NCBI RefSeq assembly: GCF_009498525.1
Contig: NZ_QSNT01000001.1
Span: 310,001 to 374,000 of the forward strand
Direction: 5' to 3'
Length of the DNA stretch: 64,000 nucleotides
Source of the DNA: Rhizobium sp. ICMP 5592
Lineage (GTDB): Bacteria > Pseudomonadota > Alphaproteobacteria > Rhizobiales > Rhizobiaceae
The notes under the pieces were generated by a model. It ran no database searches. It was not told the DNA's origin and worked only from the letters and a program-made list of their open reading frames with translations. The position numbers were made by a program, and so were the translations under genes. Positions 17,571 through 26,810 of this stretch are shown piece after piece; position 1 is the first letter of the stretch; each line of letters starts with the position of its first letter.

Positions 17571-17655
17571 GGAATAGGGGCTTCTAGCCTGGATAGCGGT
17601 TGCACGAATTGATGACTGGCAATTCGCTTCCGAGCCTCGCTAGCGCCCCTATTCC
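17571..17655. repeat. 11-bp inverted repeat between convergent genes
   Basis: GGAATAGGGGC at 17571-17581 is exactly complementary to 17645-17655. The 63-base spacer makes a simple terminator unlikely, but its position between two converging genes suggests a transcript-end structure. Confidence 0.35.
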
Positions 17656-17667
17656 AGCGTCCGATTT

Positions 17668-18168
17668 TCAACTGCGCAGGTGTTTGCTGACATAGTCACC
17701 GCGCCGCAGTTTGCGGACCTCATCATCATGCTTGAGCGGATTGTGCCGGAACACATACCATTTTCCGCCCGATGCCCGTTTCTGATAGATGACCCCTGCT
17801 TTCTCACGATGCATAAAGCAGGAGACATTCTGCGCGGCCATTTTCTTGCTGTACCAAACGGCCTTCATGCAGACTTTGCCCCGGTTGGACGTATACCAGC
17901 TGCCCTTTGCGTAAGATTTCCGGGCACCTTTATGCGACCACGCGATGAAATGATTCCGGTTTTTCGAGAAAAACCCTGCACCATTTTTCCATATCCACGA
18001 ACGCCCTACATAAAGCTTATGCAACTCGGCGGCGCTCATTGGCATTGCCTTACTGGCCGCGCGGGCGATCACCCGATCGGCCTGTTGTTGTGTTGCCGCA
18101 CTGGCTGTCCCGAATAACAGCAACGTCGCAAGCACAGCATTCAAGATAACGAAACGGAACGAAGACAT
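17668..18168 (-). CDS. secreted DUF995 family protein
   Basis: A 166-residue exported protein: signal peptide with hydrophobic LNAVLATLLLFGTASA, then the DUF995-type pattern LHKLYVGRSWIWKNGAGFF, a central WYTSNRGKVCMKAVWY block, SCFMH and KWYVFRH. Two Cys residues may pair. Start 18168 (ATG with GGAAG upstream) is preferred to a GTG four codons earlier. It is the last gene of the glycan operon and a paralogue of the gene at 19146. Function unknown; members are common in Rhizobiales genomes. Confidence 0.82.
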   Translation of the reverse strand: MSSFRFVILNAVLATLLLFGTASAATQQQADRVIARAASKAMPMSAAELHKLYVGRSWIWKNGAGFFSKNRNHFIAWSHKGARKSYAKGSWYTSNRGKVCMKAVWYSKKMAAQNVSCFMHREKAGVIYQKRASGGKWYVFRHNPLKHDDEVRKLRRGDYVSKHLRS

Positions 18169-18201
18169 TTTTGCTTCCACTTCAGTTGTTTGCTGCGGTA
18201 A

Positions 18202-19149
18202 TCAGTTCACGAGAGGGCTGGCAACGACGCGCCAATCCGGCCGACCCAAACCATCCGGCCACGGATAGACTTCACGGTCGTTGAAATATACCACTGCTGT
18301 CATGTCGGGGAATTCGGCATGCGGCTTGGCGGCTTCCTCTGCCCAGGCGTGGTTGTAGGCGTCATTCCCTTGGTAGCCCAGTTCGGCGATGACGATCGGC
18401 TTTCCAAAGACCTTGACGCGATCGTAGCCCGGCTTGGTCGCCTCCACGAAAGTTGAGTCCCGTCCGAGTTTCTTCTGATCGAATGGCTGGTAACCGAAGA
18501 CCGAAAGACCGACGACATCAACGTATCGATCGCCGGGATAGTAGGCTTCGAGTCCCTCCTTGCCCATTGGCGACCACATATATTTCGCAGACGGAAGACT
18601 TTGGCGGCATACCGTGACGGCATGTCGATAGGCCTTCACATAGCCTTCTGGTTTCCAGTAGGCCCAGGTGAATTGCCCGTTCTTTTCATCCATTTCCTGA
18701 GCCCAGCGAATGGTAACCGGGCTCTGGAGCTTAGATGCAGCTGAGCACACCGCTGCCATGTTGGCATCGTAACGACCGGCTAGAATCCCATTCAGAAGAT
18801 CCTCGGGCGCAACGCGCCAGTCGCGCGCCCAGGACCAGGGCTCAATCGTAATCAGCAACGACCGCCCGCGACTGCGCGCATAGGCATCCGCCGTGCTGAG
18901 GGTTGCGAGATCGACATCTTCCCAGGCAAGGAAGAGGTGCTCGATCTTGGGATTGGGATCGCTGGCAAAATCCCCATTTGGATCATAGGCGCCCGAAGCA
19001 AGCGATTGCGGGGTGATGATCGGCCTCTTGTCATGGAACAGGCTTTGGTTCTCGGCCTTTGCCTCAAGAACATCACTGGCTGTATAAGCTGTTCCGCAAA
19101 TAGCAGCAGTGCAAAGCATTGCTGCCGTCAGTTTGGATATGGTTTTCAT
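18202..19149 (-). CDS. secreted GH26-like glycoside hydrolase
   Basis: A 315-residue exported beta-glycanase candidate. A signal peptide covers about residues 1-24. The TIM-barrel GH26/clan-A features are the acid/base Glu 152 in RWAQEMD and the nucleophile Glu 256 in IAELGYQG, with YMWSPMG between them. GH26 enzymes cut mannan, mixed-linkage glucan or related beta-glycans. Located inside an operon that also encodes a processive-type glycosyltransferase and nucleotide-sugar enzymes, it probably trims or releases the polymer made there, as cellulase BcsZ does in cellulose operons. The start overlaps the upstream DUF995 stop. Confidence 0.85.
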   Translation of the reverse strand: MKTISKLTAAMLCTAAICGTAYTASDVLEAKAENQSLFHDKRPIITPQSLASGAYDPNGDFASDPNPKIEHLFLAWEDVDLATLSTADAYARSRGRSLLITIEPWSWARDWRVAPEDLLNGILAGRYDANMAAVCSAASKLQSPVTIRWAQEMDEKNGQFTWAYWKPEGYVKAYRHAVTVCRQSLPSAKYMWSPMGKEGLEAYYPGDRYVDVVGLSVFGYQPFDQKKLGRDSTFVEATKPGYDRVKVFGKPIVIAELGYQGNDAYNHAWAEEAAKPHAEFPDMTAVVYFNDREVYPWPDGLGRPDWRVVASPLVN

Positions 19150-19709
19150 TGGAGTGTTTCCTTCTTCTGCTCGGTCTTTCCGGTGCTCAAGCTGGCCTTC
19201 ACGACATCTAGTCGTGGCGAGACCAGGTCATCGGCGACCAGCTTCTCCGCCTCATCGGTTTTTTGGCCGACGGCATGACGAAATACGAACCAAGCCCCAT
19301 CCGGCTCTTGCCTTTGGTAGATGGTTCCGTTGCTAATTTGATGGACAAAGCAGGTTTTTGCCGGAAACTTGCCGTTTGTCGCATGCCAGGCCGCCACCAA
19401 ACACAGGCGACCTGTATCGGTTACTGTCCAACGGCCCTCGGCCCAGGACTGACCTCCCGCTCCATCGACCCAGGCGGAAAATCGGCGATCTGCGTCCTGC
19501 ATTCGTCCCGCGCCATCGGACCACTGCCAGCTCTTGTCACGATAAAGCACATAGAGCTCGCTCGCCGTCATCGGTCGGGCGCTTGTAGGCAGCTTGACGT
19601 CGACCTTGGTAGCGGCGGCGTTGCCCGATCCGGCCAGCCCGAATGCGATGGCGATAGCCAGCCCGGTCGCACAAGCAAGTTGGATGGCTTTGTTGTTCGA
19701 TGGCTTCAT
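19146..19709 (-). CDS. secreted DUF995 family protein
   Basis: A 187-residue exported protein with a signal peptide (hydrophobic LACATGLAIAIAFGLAG, cleavage near SGNAAA). The DUF995-type blocks are LYVLYRDKSWQWSDGAGRM, WTVTDTGRLCLVAAWH, KTCFVHQ and GAWFVFRHA. It shares this pattern with the protein at 17668 but has a longer C-terminal tail. It overlaps UDP-glucose dehydrogenase upstream and GH26 downstream by four bases each, so all are translated together. Function unknown. Confidence 0.83.
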   Translation of the reverse strand: MKPSNNKAIQLACATGLAIAIAFGLAGSGNAAATKVDVKLPTSARPMTASELYVLYRDKSWQWSDGAGRMQDADRRFSAWVDGAGGQSWAEGRWTVTDTGRLCLVAAWHATNGKFPAKTCFVHQISNGTIYQRQEPDGAWFVFRHAVGQKTDEAEKLVADDLVSPRLDVVKASLSTGKTEQKKETLQ

Positions 19710-21127
19710 TTCTGTTCCTCCCGCACAGCAACCGAGGCAGCTTTTGCCGTTGTTGTGTTTACCGCCCGTAGGGTACTGTTCCTCCGCCTCGCGGTGTTTT
19801 GAATGTCGCTCTCTGCGCCGGCCGGCCGGCCGATGGTCGAAACGCGGAACCCGAGCCGTTCGGCGGTATCAGGGTTGAATGCGTTTCTAAGATCGATGAG
19901 AATCGGCTGGCGCATGCGCTGTTTGAGCTGAACCAGGTCGATCGTCTTGATGGTTTCCCATTCCGTGATGACGACGGCTGCGTCGGCGCCCCTTGCGCAT
20001 TCGTAAGGGTCATCACAGAAGTCGACGTCTTCGAGGATTTTTGCGGCATTCTCGATGCCGACAGGATCATAGGCGCGGATGCGGCCACCGAAACGCTGCA
20101 GCGCTTCGATAAGTGGCACCGAGGGTGCATCGCGCATATCATCGGTATCGGGTTTAAAGGTGAGACCGAAGATCGCGATGGTCAGGCCGTCAATGTCGTT
20201 GCCAAGCGCTTCCATCACTTTCAGCGCCATGCGTCGCTTACGCGCCTCATTGGCGGTGACGGTTTCCTCCACGATGCGAAGCGCTACGCCATGATCCTGC
20301 GCTGTCCGCAGAAGTGCCAGCGTGTCCTTTGGAAAACAGGATCCACCATAGCCAGGCCCAGCGGTGAGAAAACTTGTTCCAATGCGCTTGTCGAGCCCGA
20401 TGCCCAGCGCCAGCTCGTTTACGTCGCTGCCCACCTGTTCGCAAAGATCGGCCAGCTCATTGATGAAGGTAATCTTGGTCGCCAGAAATGCGTTTGAGGC
20501 ATATTTGATCAGTTCCGCGGTGCGTCGCCTGGTGATGAGAACTGGCGTGTTTTGCAGCGCGATCGGGTCGTCGTAGAGCTCGACAAGACGTTTGGACGCG
20601 CGCTCGTCCTCAACGCCGATCACAACGCGGTCCGGCGCAAGAAAATCGCCGACCGCCACGCCTTCGCGCAGGAACTCCGGATTGGATGCAACGGAAAACG
20701 TGCCAGCTTTGCGGACAGAACCGATAATCTTCTGCACCACGTCCCCGGTGCCGACGGGCACGGTCGATTTGACCACCACGACGGTATTGTCCGCGATCAG
20801 CGGCGCAAGTTCGCGCGCCGCCAGATAGACAAAGGAAAGGTCTGCGTCCCCACGATCGGCGCGTGGCGGCGTGCCGACGGCTATGAAGACAACCGCGGCT
20901 CCCTCCACCGCCTCGGCCAGGTTGCAGGTGAAATCAAGCCGTCCCGAGGCGTAGTTGCGCTCGACCAATTCGTCGAGCTGGGGCTCGTAGATCGGCATTC
21001 TGCCTTCCAGGAGGCCTTCGATCTTCCGTGCATTTTTGTCCACACAGACGACCGTGTTGCCCCATTCGGCAAAGCACGTACCGCTGACCAAGCCCACATA
21101 TCCGGTTCCAACAACAGCGATTTTCAT
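19706..21127 (-). CDS. UDP-glucose/UDP-sugar 6-dehydrogenase
   Basis: A 473-residue enzyme that oxidises UDP-glucose to UDP-glucuronate. The NAD motif is GTGYVGL at residues 7-13, VGTPP near 88 is conserved and the catalytic Cys lies in GYGGSCFPKDT near 260. A tail of about 40 residues beyond the usual end is Ala/Thr/Arg-rich and looks disordered. Its product feeds the UDP-xylose synthase at 23979, so the operon can make UDP-GlcA, UDP-Xyl and, with GalE, UDP-Gal. It follows the glycosyltransferase by 33 bp and overlaps DUF995 by ATGA. Confidence 0.93.
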   Translation of the reverse strand: MKIAVVGTGYVGLVSGTCFAEWGNTVVCVDKNARKIEGLLEGRMPIYEPQLDELVERNYASGRLDFTCNLAEAVEGAAVVFIAVGTPPRADRGDADLSFVYLAARELAPLIADNTVVVVKSTVPVGTGDVVQKIIGSVRKAGTFSVASNPEFLREGVAVGDFLAPDRVVIGVEDERASKRLVELYDDPIALQNTPVLITRRRTAELIKYASNAFLATKITFINELADLCEQVGSDVNELALGIGLDKRIGTSFLTAGPGYGGSCFPKDTLALLRTAQDHGVALRIVEETVTANEARKRRMALKVMEALGNDIDGLTIAIFGLTFKPDTDDMRDAPSVPLIEALQRFGGRIRAYDPVGIENAAKILEDVDFCDDPYECARGADAAVVITEWETIKTIDLVQLKQRMRQPILIDLRNAFNPDTAERLGFRVSTIGRPAGAESDIQNTARRRNSTLRAVNTTTAKAASVAVREEQK

Positions 21128-21160
21128 TTGCGTTCGCGCCAGTGGCGTCCTTCCCTGTTA

Positions 21161-22996
21161 TCAATCCGTGTCGCCGTCGCTCGCGCGCCAATGCGGATTG
21201 AATATGATCCGGTGCAGGTCATGTCCGCCTATTCCGGCGCCGGCTACCGAAAAGCGATATTCGAAGAGCGTGTAGCCACTTGTGTCCCAAGTCAGCGACT
21301 CGATCCCGCTACGGCCCCGCTCGATGGTGGCAAGACACGGCAAGGCGATCAGGGTCAGCAGGCTTCCGGCAAGTGCCGGACGATAAAAGCGGCTGGCCAC
21401 GCACACGATGTTTTCGCGCGCATGTTGTAGAACGACAACCAGGACGAGCAGCGTGTAGATGGCTGCATTCACCGTGGCGAAGATGTAGAAGCCGCCGGTG
21501 TCCCTGGCATTGGCGACAAACAGCACCGGCAGAACAGAGACCAGCGACAGGAAAATATAAGGCGCGAGAACCCTGGAAGGCAGCGGATCGACATCGGAGG
21601 TGCCCTTCGGCGTGACGCGAAAATCCACGAAAGATCCCGTTGCCCAGTCGCGCACCGCCGCCAGAGTTCCTGCAAGCGCCCACGGCCAGCGGGCGAACAG
21701 AAACAACGTCATTTCCCAACTGAGAATCTTGGCATCCACCGGCCGGAAAGTGCCGGTTTTGCGCCAACGATAGGCAAGCAAAATCAGCAGCACCGATTGT
21801 GGCACGAAATGCAGCAGAAAGTCTGGATAGGACACATCAACGAAAATCCTGCCGCTTATCAGCGCGACCACGGGCAGGAGAAACATCAGCGCCATGAAGA
21901 GCGAGAAAAGGCCGTACCAAAGCTGAGAGAACAGGAACTGGATCTTCAGCCGCAATGGCAGACGTCCGACCAGCTTTGGTGAATATTGCAGCAGGATCAT
22001 CATCAGGCTGCGCGACCATTGAAACTCTTGTGTAATGAGATCCGTGAAGGTACGCGGACCGTCTCCATGAGCGATGGCGTCGAGCGCATGAACGCCCCGC
22101 CAGCCATGGGCGTTCATCATCAACGTGGTCGAGTGATCCTCGGCCAGCTCGGGGCCAAGTCCGCCGATATCCTTGAGCGCCGCGGTTCGAACGGCATAGT
22201 GCGAGCCGATGCAAAGCGGTGCCAGCCCGCCATTGAAGCCCGCCTGCAGCGATCCGTGCATGCTCGCTTCCGCATAGAGGCGGCCACGGGCTGACCAGCT
22301 TTCATGCGCGTTATGATCGCAAATGCTCGGTGCGGAGACATAGCCGACCGCCGGGTCGGCGAAGGGGCGCAGCATCTGATAAAGATAGCCGGGTTCAGGC
22401 ACATGATCGGCGTCAAGCTGGGCGACGAAATCATAGCGCGCATAGCCATAGTGATCGTAAAAGAAGGCGAGATTGCCTTCCTTGCAGCGGGTACGCCTCG
22501 GCCAGGTCTGGCGATGATAGTCCACGCGCCCCTTGCGGGTGGAAACATGGACGCCTTGTTCGCGGCACCAGTCCAGCGTCGCGGGTGACGGATCCTCATC
22601 GGCAAGCCAGGTATCGTGCGGCACCTGTTGCGCCAACATGGCAGACAATGTCCGGGCCACGATTTCGAAGGGCTCCGATGGTGCCTTTGTCACCACCATT
22701 GCCACACGGCTGCCGGCAGGCAAACGCAGCCGGCCGCCTGGTTTCCGTGCAAGATAGAAGGCGGTAATAAAATAGAGCGGAATGATCGTGACCCAGGCCA
22801 GCACCGAGGTCACCAAGATAGATCCGACAAGATAGACATGGTGCGCGGGGACAAACCACCACCGCCAGAAATAGACAACCGCAGCAAGCCACAATGCGGT
22901 GCCTGCAAGATATTCGACGCGCCGGTAACCGGCCAAAACCGGCACCATTAGCGGTTCGTCTTGCATTGCCCGAGCCTGTATCCCGCGCATACTCAT
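21161..22996 (-). CDS. membrane GT2 glycosyltransferase, cellulose-synthase-like
   Basis: A 611-residue inner-membrane family-2 glycosyltransferase. Two N-terminal membrane segments (about 27-90) precede the cytosolic domain, with DEDPSP near 133, QLDADHVP near 198 and the base motif LAEDHST near 287. Several C-terminal membrane helices follow. The processive QxxRW motif appears as QEFQW, with Gln for Arg. It probably polymerises and exports a beta-glycan from the nucleotide sugars made by its neighbours. No PilZ domain is visible. It overlaps GalE by ATGA. Confidence 0.9.
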   Translation of the reverse strand: MSMRGIQARAMQDEPLMVPVLAGYRRVEYLAGTALWLAAVVYFWRWWFVPAHHVYLVGSILVTSVLAWVTIIPLYFITAFYLARKPGGRLRLPAGSRVAMVVTKAPSEPFEIVARTLSAMLAQQVPHDTWLADEDPSPATLDWCREQGVHVSTRKGRVDYHRQTWPRRTRCKEGNLAFFYDHYGYARYDFVAQLDADHVPEPGYLYQMLRPFADPAVGYVSAPSICDHNAHESWSARGRLYAEASMHGSLQAGFNGGLAPLCIGSHYAVRTAALKDIGGLGPELAEDHSTTLMMNAHGWRGVHALDAIAHGDGPRTFTDLITQEFQWSRSLMMILLQYSPKLVGRLPLRLKIQFLFSQLWYGLFSLFMALMFLLPVVALISGRIFVDVSYPDFLLHFVPQSVLLILLAYRWRKTGTFRPVDAKILSWEMTLFLFARWPWALAGTLAAVRDWATGSFVDFRVTPKGTSDVDPLPSRVLAPYIFLSLVSVLPVLFVANARDTGGFYIFATVNAAIYTLLVLVVVLQHARENIVCVASRFYRPALAGSLLTLIALPCLATIERGRSGIESLTWDTSGYTLFEYRFSVAGAGIGGHDLHRIIFNPHWRASDGDTD

Positions 22997-23979
22997 TCGT
23001 GCACCTCCAATCCGAAGAAAGGAGCGGCAGTTCGGATGATCGTTTCAATGTTTGAATAGAGAGGCTGAAAACCGAGTTTCTCGGCAGCAAGACCCGAGGC
23101 TGCATAGAGAGCAGGTGGATCGCCCGCCCGGCGAGCACGCATTTCGACCGGCACCGGGCATCGAGAGACGCGCCTGATCGCGGTCAGAATCTCCTTGATG
23201 GATGTTCCGTGACCTGTACCCAGATTGACGGCGAGATTGGCGCCGCCTCTCATCAGATATTCAACTGCGAGTATATGAGCGCGCGCAAGATCCATGACAT
23301 GGATGTAGTCGCGGATGCATGTGCCGTCCGGTGTGTCGTAATCGTCGCCATAGACTTGAAGAAAGTCGATAGAGCCGCTTGCAGCAAGCAGCGCGCGAGG
23401 GATCAGATGTGTCTCCGGATCGTGCCACTCACCGAGTTCCTGCTCCGGATCGGCGCCTGAAGCGTTGAAATAGCGCAGCGCCGCATAGTGCAATCCATAG
23501 GCTGCCGAATAATCAGCAAGCATATGCTCAGCAATCAACTTTGTTCTGCCGTAGGGACTTATCGGATGCGGGATCTGGCGCTCCTGGATCGGCAGATGAT
23601 CCGGAATGCCGTAGATCGCACAACTAGATGAGAAGATCAGCTTGTCCGTACCCGTGCGGCGGCATGCTTCCAGCAAGGAATGAGTGCCGTTCACATTGTT
23701 GGCATAGTATTTTGCTGGATCGTCGACGGACTCGCCGACATAGGCCGAAGCTGCAAAATGTATGACCGCATCGGGGCTGTATTTTATGAGAACCTCGACA
23801 AGGCGTTGCGTGTCGAGAATGTCCCCCCTCTCAAAAGGCCCCCAGCGTACCGATGCCAGATGGCCTGTCGAGAGATTGTCATAGACAACTGGCTCATAGC
23901 CTTGCTTGCGTAAAAGCTTGGCGGTGTGACTGCCGATGAAACCGGCGCCACCCACAACGAGTATTCTTCGTTTGGACAT
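22993..23979 (-). CDS. galE: UDP-glucose 4-epimerase
   Basis: A 328-residue extended SDR. The NAD motif is GGAGFIGSH at residues 9-17, the catalytic Ser is in FSSSCAIYG and the Tyr-Lys pair in YGRTK; residues 178-200 (ALRYFNASGADPE) are typical GalE. It interconverts UDP-Glc and UDP-Gal (or the GlcA/Xyl equivalents). Start 23979 is set by the four-base overlap with the UDP-xylose synthase stop. Genomes of this group often carry a second galE elsewhere, so this copy is probably dedicated to the glycan. Confidence 0.92.
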   Translation of the reverse strand: MSKRRILVVGGAGFIGSHTAKLLRKQGYEPVVYDNLSTGHLASVRWGPFERGDILDTQRLVEVLIKYSPDAVIHFAASAYVGESVDDPAKYYANNVNGTHSLLEACRRTGTDKLIFSSSCAIYGIPDHLPIQERQIPHPISPYGRTKLIAEHMLADYSAAYGLHYAALRYFNASGADPEQELGEWHDPETHLIPRALLAASGSIDFLQVYGDDYDTPDGTCIRDYIHVMDLARAHILAVEYLMRGGANLAVNLGTGHGTSIKEILTAIRRVSRCPVPVEMRARRAGDPPALYAASGLAAEKLGFQPLYSNIETIIRTAAPFFGLEVHE

Positions 23980-24992
23980 CACGCAACCTCGACAAGCTCG
24001 CCGTTGGGTCGAACGAGTTGGCGTTCGAAATAGGAGGCCGTCGACCGCAGACCGTCCGCCAATGCGACAGACGGCTCCCACCTCAACTCCCGCTTCGCGA
24101 TCGTAATATCGGGCCGGCGCTGGCGAGGATCGTCGACCGGCAGCGGCTGATAGACGATTTTCGAGGACGAGCCCGTCATCGCAACGATTTGCTCTGCGAG
24201 ATCGCGGACGCTAAACTCGGTGGGATTACCAAGATTGACCGGCGTGTGGATTGCCGGCTGGCTGCGCATCAGCCGGGTGAAACCTTCGATCAGATCATCG
24301 ACATAGCAGAAGGAGCGCGTCTGCGATCCGTCGCCATAGATGGTAATATCCTGGCCCTTGAGCGCTTGAACGATGAAATTCGAAACGACGCGGCCATCGT
24401 CGGGACGCATGCGCGGCCCGTAGGTATTAAAGATGCGCGCAATTCTGATATCGACGCCATATTTCTTATGGAAGTCGTAGAAAAGCGTCTCGGCGGAACG
24501 CTTGCCTTCATCATAGCAGGAGCGCGGACCGAAGGAATTGACATGGCCCCAATAGCCTTCCGGCTGCGGATGGACCTGCGGATCTCCATAGATTTCCGAG
24601 GTGGAAGCCTGAAATATCCTTGCCTGATGATGCACGGCCAGTTCTAGAAGGTTTAGCGATCCGAAAACGCACGTTTTCAAGGTATGGATCGGGTCTGCCT
24701 GATAATGTTGCGGCGAAGCAGGGCAAGCGAGGTTATAAATCTCGTCGACTGGCAGATCAATCGACCCGACGATGTCATGGCGGATAAAACTAAAAGTATC
24801 GAAACGCAGCAGATGCCGCAAATTCTCCATCCGACCAGTCGAGAAATCGTCCACGCAGATCACTTCGTGACCTTCAAGTAATAGACGCTCGCAAAGATGC
24901 GATCCGAGAAATCCCGCGCCTCCGGCAACAAGAATTACGCGTCTTGCGGTATGCATCAGAGACAGATGTGAAGATCTGAAGGTCATACTCAT
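23979..24992 (-). CDS. UDP-glucuronate decarboxylase (UDP-xylose synthase)
   Basis: A 337-residue extended SDR of the UXS type. The NAD motif is GGAGFLGSH near residue 24 and the catalytic YDEGKR motif lies in [12 protein letters not shown], characteristic of [11 protein letters not shown] near 188 and [14 protein letters not shown] near 220 also fit. It converts UDP-glucuronate to UDP-xylose. Start 24992 is chosen because GGGGAGAG lies just upstream; the longer frame adds a Cys/Leu-rich leader without a site. It is the first gene of the operon running to 17668. Confidence 0.9.
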   Translation of the reverse strand: MSMTFRSSHLSLMHTARRVILVAGGAGFLGSHLCERLLLEGHEVICVDDFSTGRMENLRHLLRFDTFSFIRHDIVGSIDLPVDEIYNLACPASPQHYQADPIHTLKTCVFGSLNLLELAVHHQARIFQASTSEIYGDPQVHPQPEGYWGHVNSFGPRSCYDEGKRSAETLFYDFHKKYGVDIRIARIFNTYGPRMRPDDGRVVSNFIVQALKGQDITIYGDGSQTRSFCYVDDLIEGFTRLMRSQPAIHTPVNLGNPTEFSVRDLAEQIVAMTGSSSKIVYQPLPVDDPRQRRPDITIAKRELRWEPSVALADGLRSTASYFERQLVRPNGELVEVA

Positions 24993-25619
24993 AAAACTCT
25001 CCCCACTATTTTGTTTTACGCTCAACATACTTAGGCAAAAGCACTTCAGAGCTCTCGCCTCCAAGCATCACATATGGTTTAAGCATTGTTAAAAATGCTA
25101 ATTATAACTTAGATATATTTATTCTAACTGTCGTTATCCGGGAATTCAAAAACTTTACATTTTGTCCATATTACTTGTCTCAGATTGGCATAATTAAATA
25201 TCTCAGACTCAAGAAATGACCGGATATTATTCGCTTAATTTTTATATTATGGAGAGAATCTCTATATTTATTCTACGGTCATGCGGGTATGATGCTGAAA
25301 ATTTCTCCCCTTTGTTGGGGACGATGCGTTGAAAACTAGGCGCGCGACGGTTGTTGTTTTGATGACATTGGCGGCGCGGGCATCCTGGCAGATCAAAATC
25401 GCTGCAGCTGCACTCGACAACGAATATTGCCAACTGCGCTCGGACGCTTTGTGAGGACGAAATTAACCCGCCGATCAGGCTGCTGACGGCATGTATGGGT
25501 GCTGCGCGTGCCAGTTGGATGGCTGGAGGGATAATTCGTTAAGGCCGGGCGCGATCGTCGCGTGGCTTGACCCGCAGCACTGTCGATGCCGGAGTCCGCC
25601 CGATGTCGGCTAACTCGGA
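24993..25619. promoter_or_regulatory. 627-bp AT-rich control region of the glycan operon
   Basis: No credible gene. The stretch is much richer in A and T than its surroundings. It holds two small dyads: AGCATT/AATGCT at 25082-25099 and TTAGA/TCTAA at 25109-25127, either of which could be a regulator site for the operon starting at 24992. The length suggests complex regulation. A 63-codon minus-strand frame here has no composition or homology I can support. Confidence 0.45.
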
Positions 25620-26810
25620 TTAGCGGCTATGGCCGAGCATTCTCAGCCACTTGTCAAAAGAATGATCATCTTCGATCTCAGAAGTCGGTGCGACCACATG
25701 CCCAAGATAAGGCGGAACCGTCAGGTTCCGTGCCTCACGAGGACTGTAGCCAAACTCCTTGCTGAAAGCCCGGCTAAAGTGGGCGGCGGACGAAAACCCG
25801 ACAGCGAAGGCAATATCGCCGATTTGCTGCCGATTGGTGATATCGCTAAGGGCGGCATGAGCAGACAGAAGACGGCGCCGCTGAATGTAGTGATGAATTC
25901 CGCCATCCGGCTCGAGCAGTTGGTAGAGGCGGGTACGCGAAACGCCAAGTTCCCGACATAGCCGCTCCGTTGTGAGATCGGGCGACATCAAGTTGCGCTG
26001 CACGAAACGCCGCATGCGTTCCATGAGAGCCCAGTTGCTGTGCTGCTCCGCGACAGTTGAATCAGCGGCCGACGACGAAACACAGGTCAAAATCATATCG
26101 CGCGTCGTCTGTACGACATGGGGCAGATCCTTCGCCGCAAAGCGTGAAAGGTTCTCCTCGAGACTATCCAGATATTCTATCAGCAACTTGGTGTAGGTGC
26201 CGGACAATGCGGTGTTGTTCTTGATCTCCGTGGAGCCGGGAATGTCAAAGAATAGTTCGCGAGGCAAATAAAGCGACAGACTCCGCGACTGGGTTGATCG
26301 GCCTCGAAAAGGGTGCCCCAGAGACCGCAGCTCTACATTTCCCGGCTCGCCCTCCGAGACATGCCCATCGACTTCAGTCCACATGTGGCCGTTGCGCAAT
26401 ATGGAGACGTGCCAATGATCGATCAGATCCGATCTCACCTTCGCCTGCGAGCGCATGTAGCTATGGGGAGGTGCATTTTGTTGCACGACCAGCATTCCGC
26501 CGAGATTCCACGATGCGTGATTGGCAACGAACTCCGTATCCTGGGAGGAAACATCCGGACGCTGCACCTCCATCAGGGGGGCCACATAGGCCTGCCAAGC
26601 AGCAAATTGATCTATCGGCGCCAGATCTCGCGTGGAAAACAGCAGCGGCTTCAGTGCTGACGAAGCCGGTTGCCCTTCTTCTGTTACCGTTGCCTGCCGT
26701 GGGAAACGACGGCGCTCACCATGCGGCGGTGCGATTTCATCGCTTCGCATGTCATCCTTGGCTTTGATAGCGCCGGCTGCAGCCTGTTCTTCGCGCCGAA
26801 AGTCCGACAA
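25620..26810 (-). CDS. AraC family transcriptional regulator
   Basis: A 396-residue paralogue of the AraC protein at 15573, with the same N-terminal sensory region (FSTRDLAPIDQFAAWQAYV) and C-terminal helix-turn-helix pair (LCRELGVSRTRLYQLL, then DIAFAVGFSSAAHFSRAF and FGYSPREAR). The start is uncertain: TTG at 26810 has GGAGAGG upstream, while ATG at 26750 has AAGGA and would give 376 residues, the same length as the paralogue. It sits directly upstream of the glycan operon on the same strand, separated from it by the long AT-rich gap, and is the best candidate for its regulator. Confidence 0.88.
   Translation of the reverse strand: MSDFRREEQAAAGAIKAKDDMRSDEIAPPHGERRRFPRQATVTEEGQPASSALKPLLFSTRDLAPIDQFAAWQAYVAPLMEVQRPDVSSQDTEFVANHASWNLGGMLVVQQNAPPHSYMRSQAKVRSDLIDHWHVSILRNGHMWTEVDGHVSEGEPGNVELRSLGHPFRGRSTQSRSLSLYLPRELFFDIPGSTEIKNNTALSGTYTKLLIEYLDSLEENLSRFAAKDLPHVVQTTRDMILTCVSSSAADSTVAEQHSNWALMERMRRFVQRNLMSPDLTTERLCRELGVSRTRLYQLLEPDGGIHHYIQRRRLLSAHAALSDITNRQQIGDIAFAVGFSSAAHFSRAFSKEFGYSPREARNLTVPPYLGHVVAPTSEIEDDHSFDKWLRMLGHSR

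Noticed and set aside
25242..25433. 63-codon minus-strand frame in the AT-rich gap
   Set aside because: No ribosome-binding site or recognisable composition; better read as regulatory sequence.
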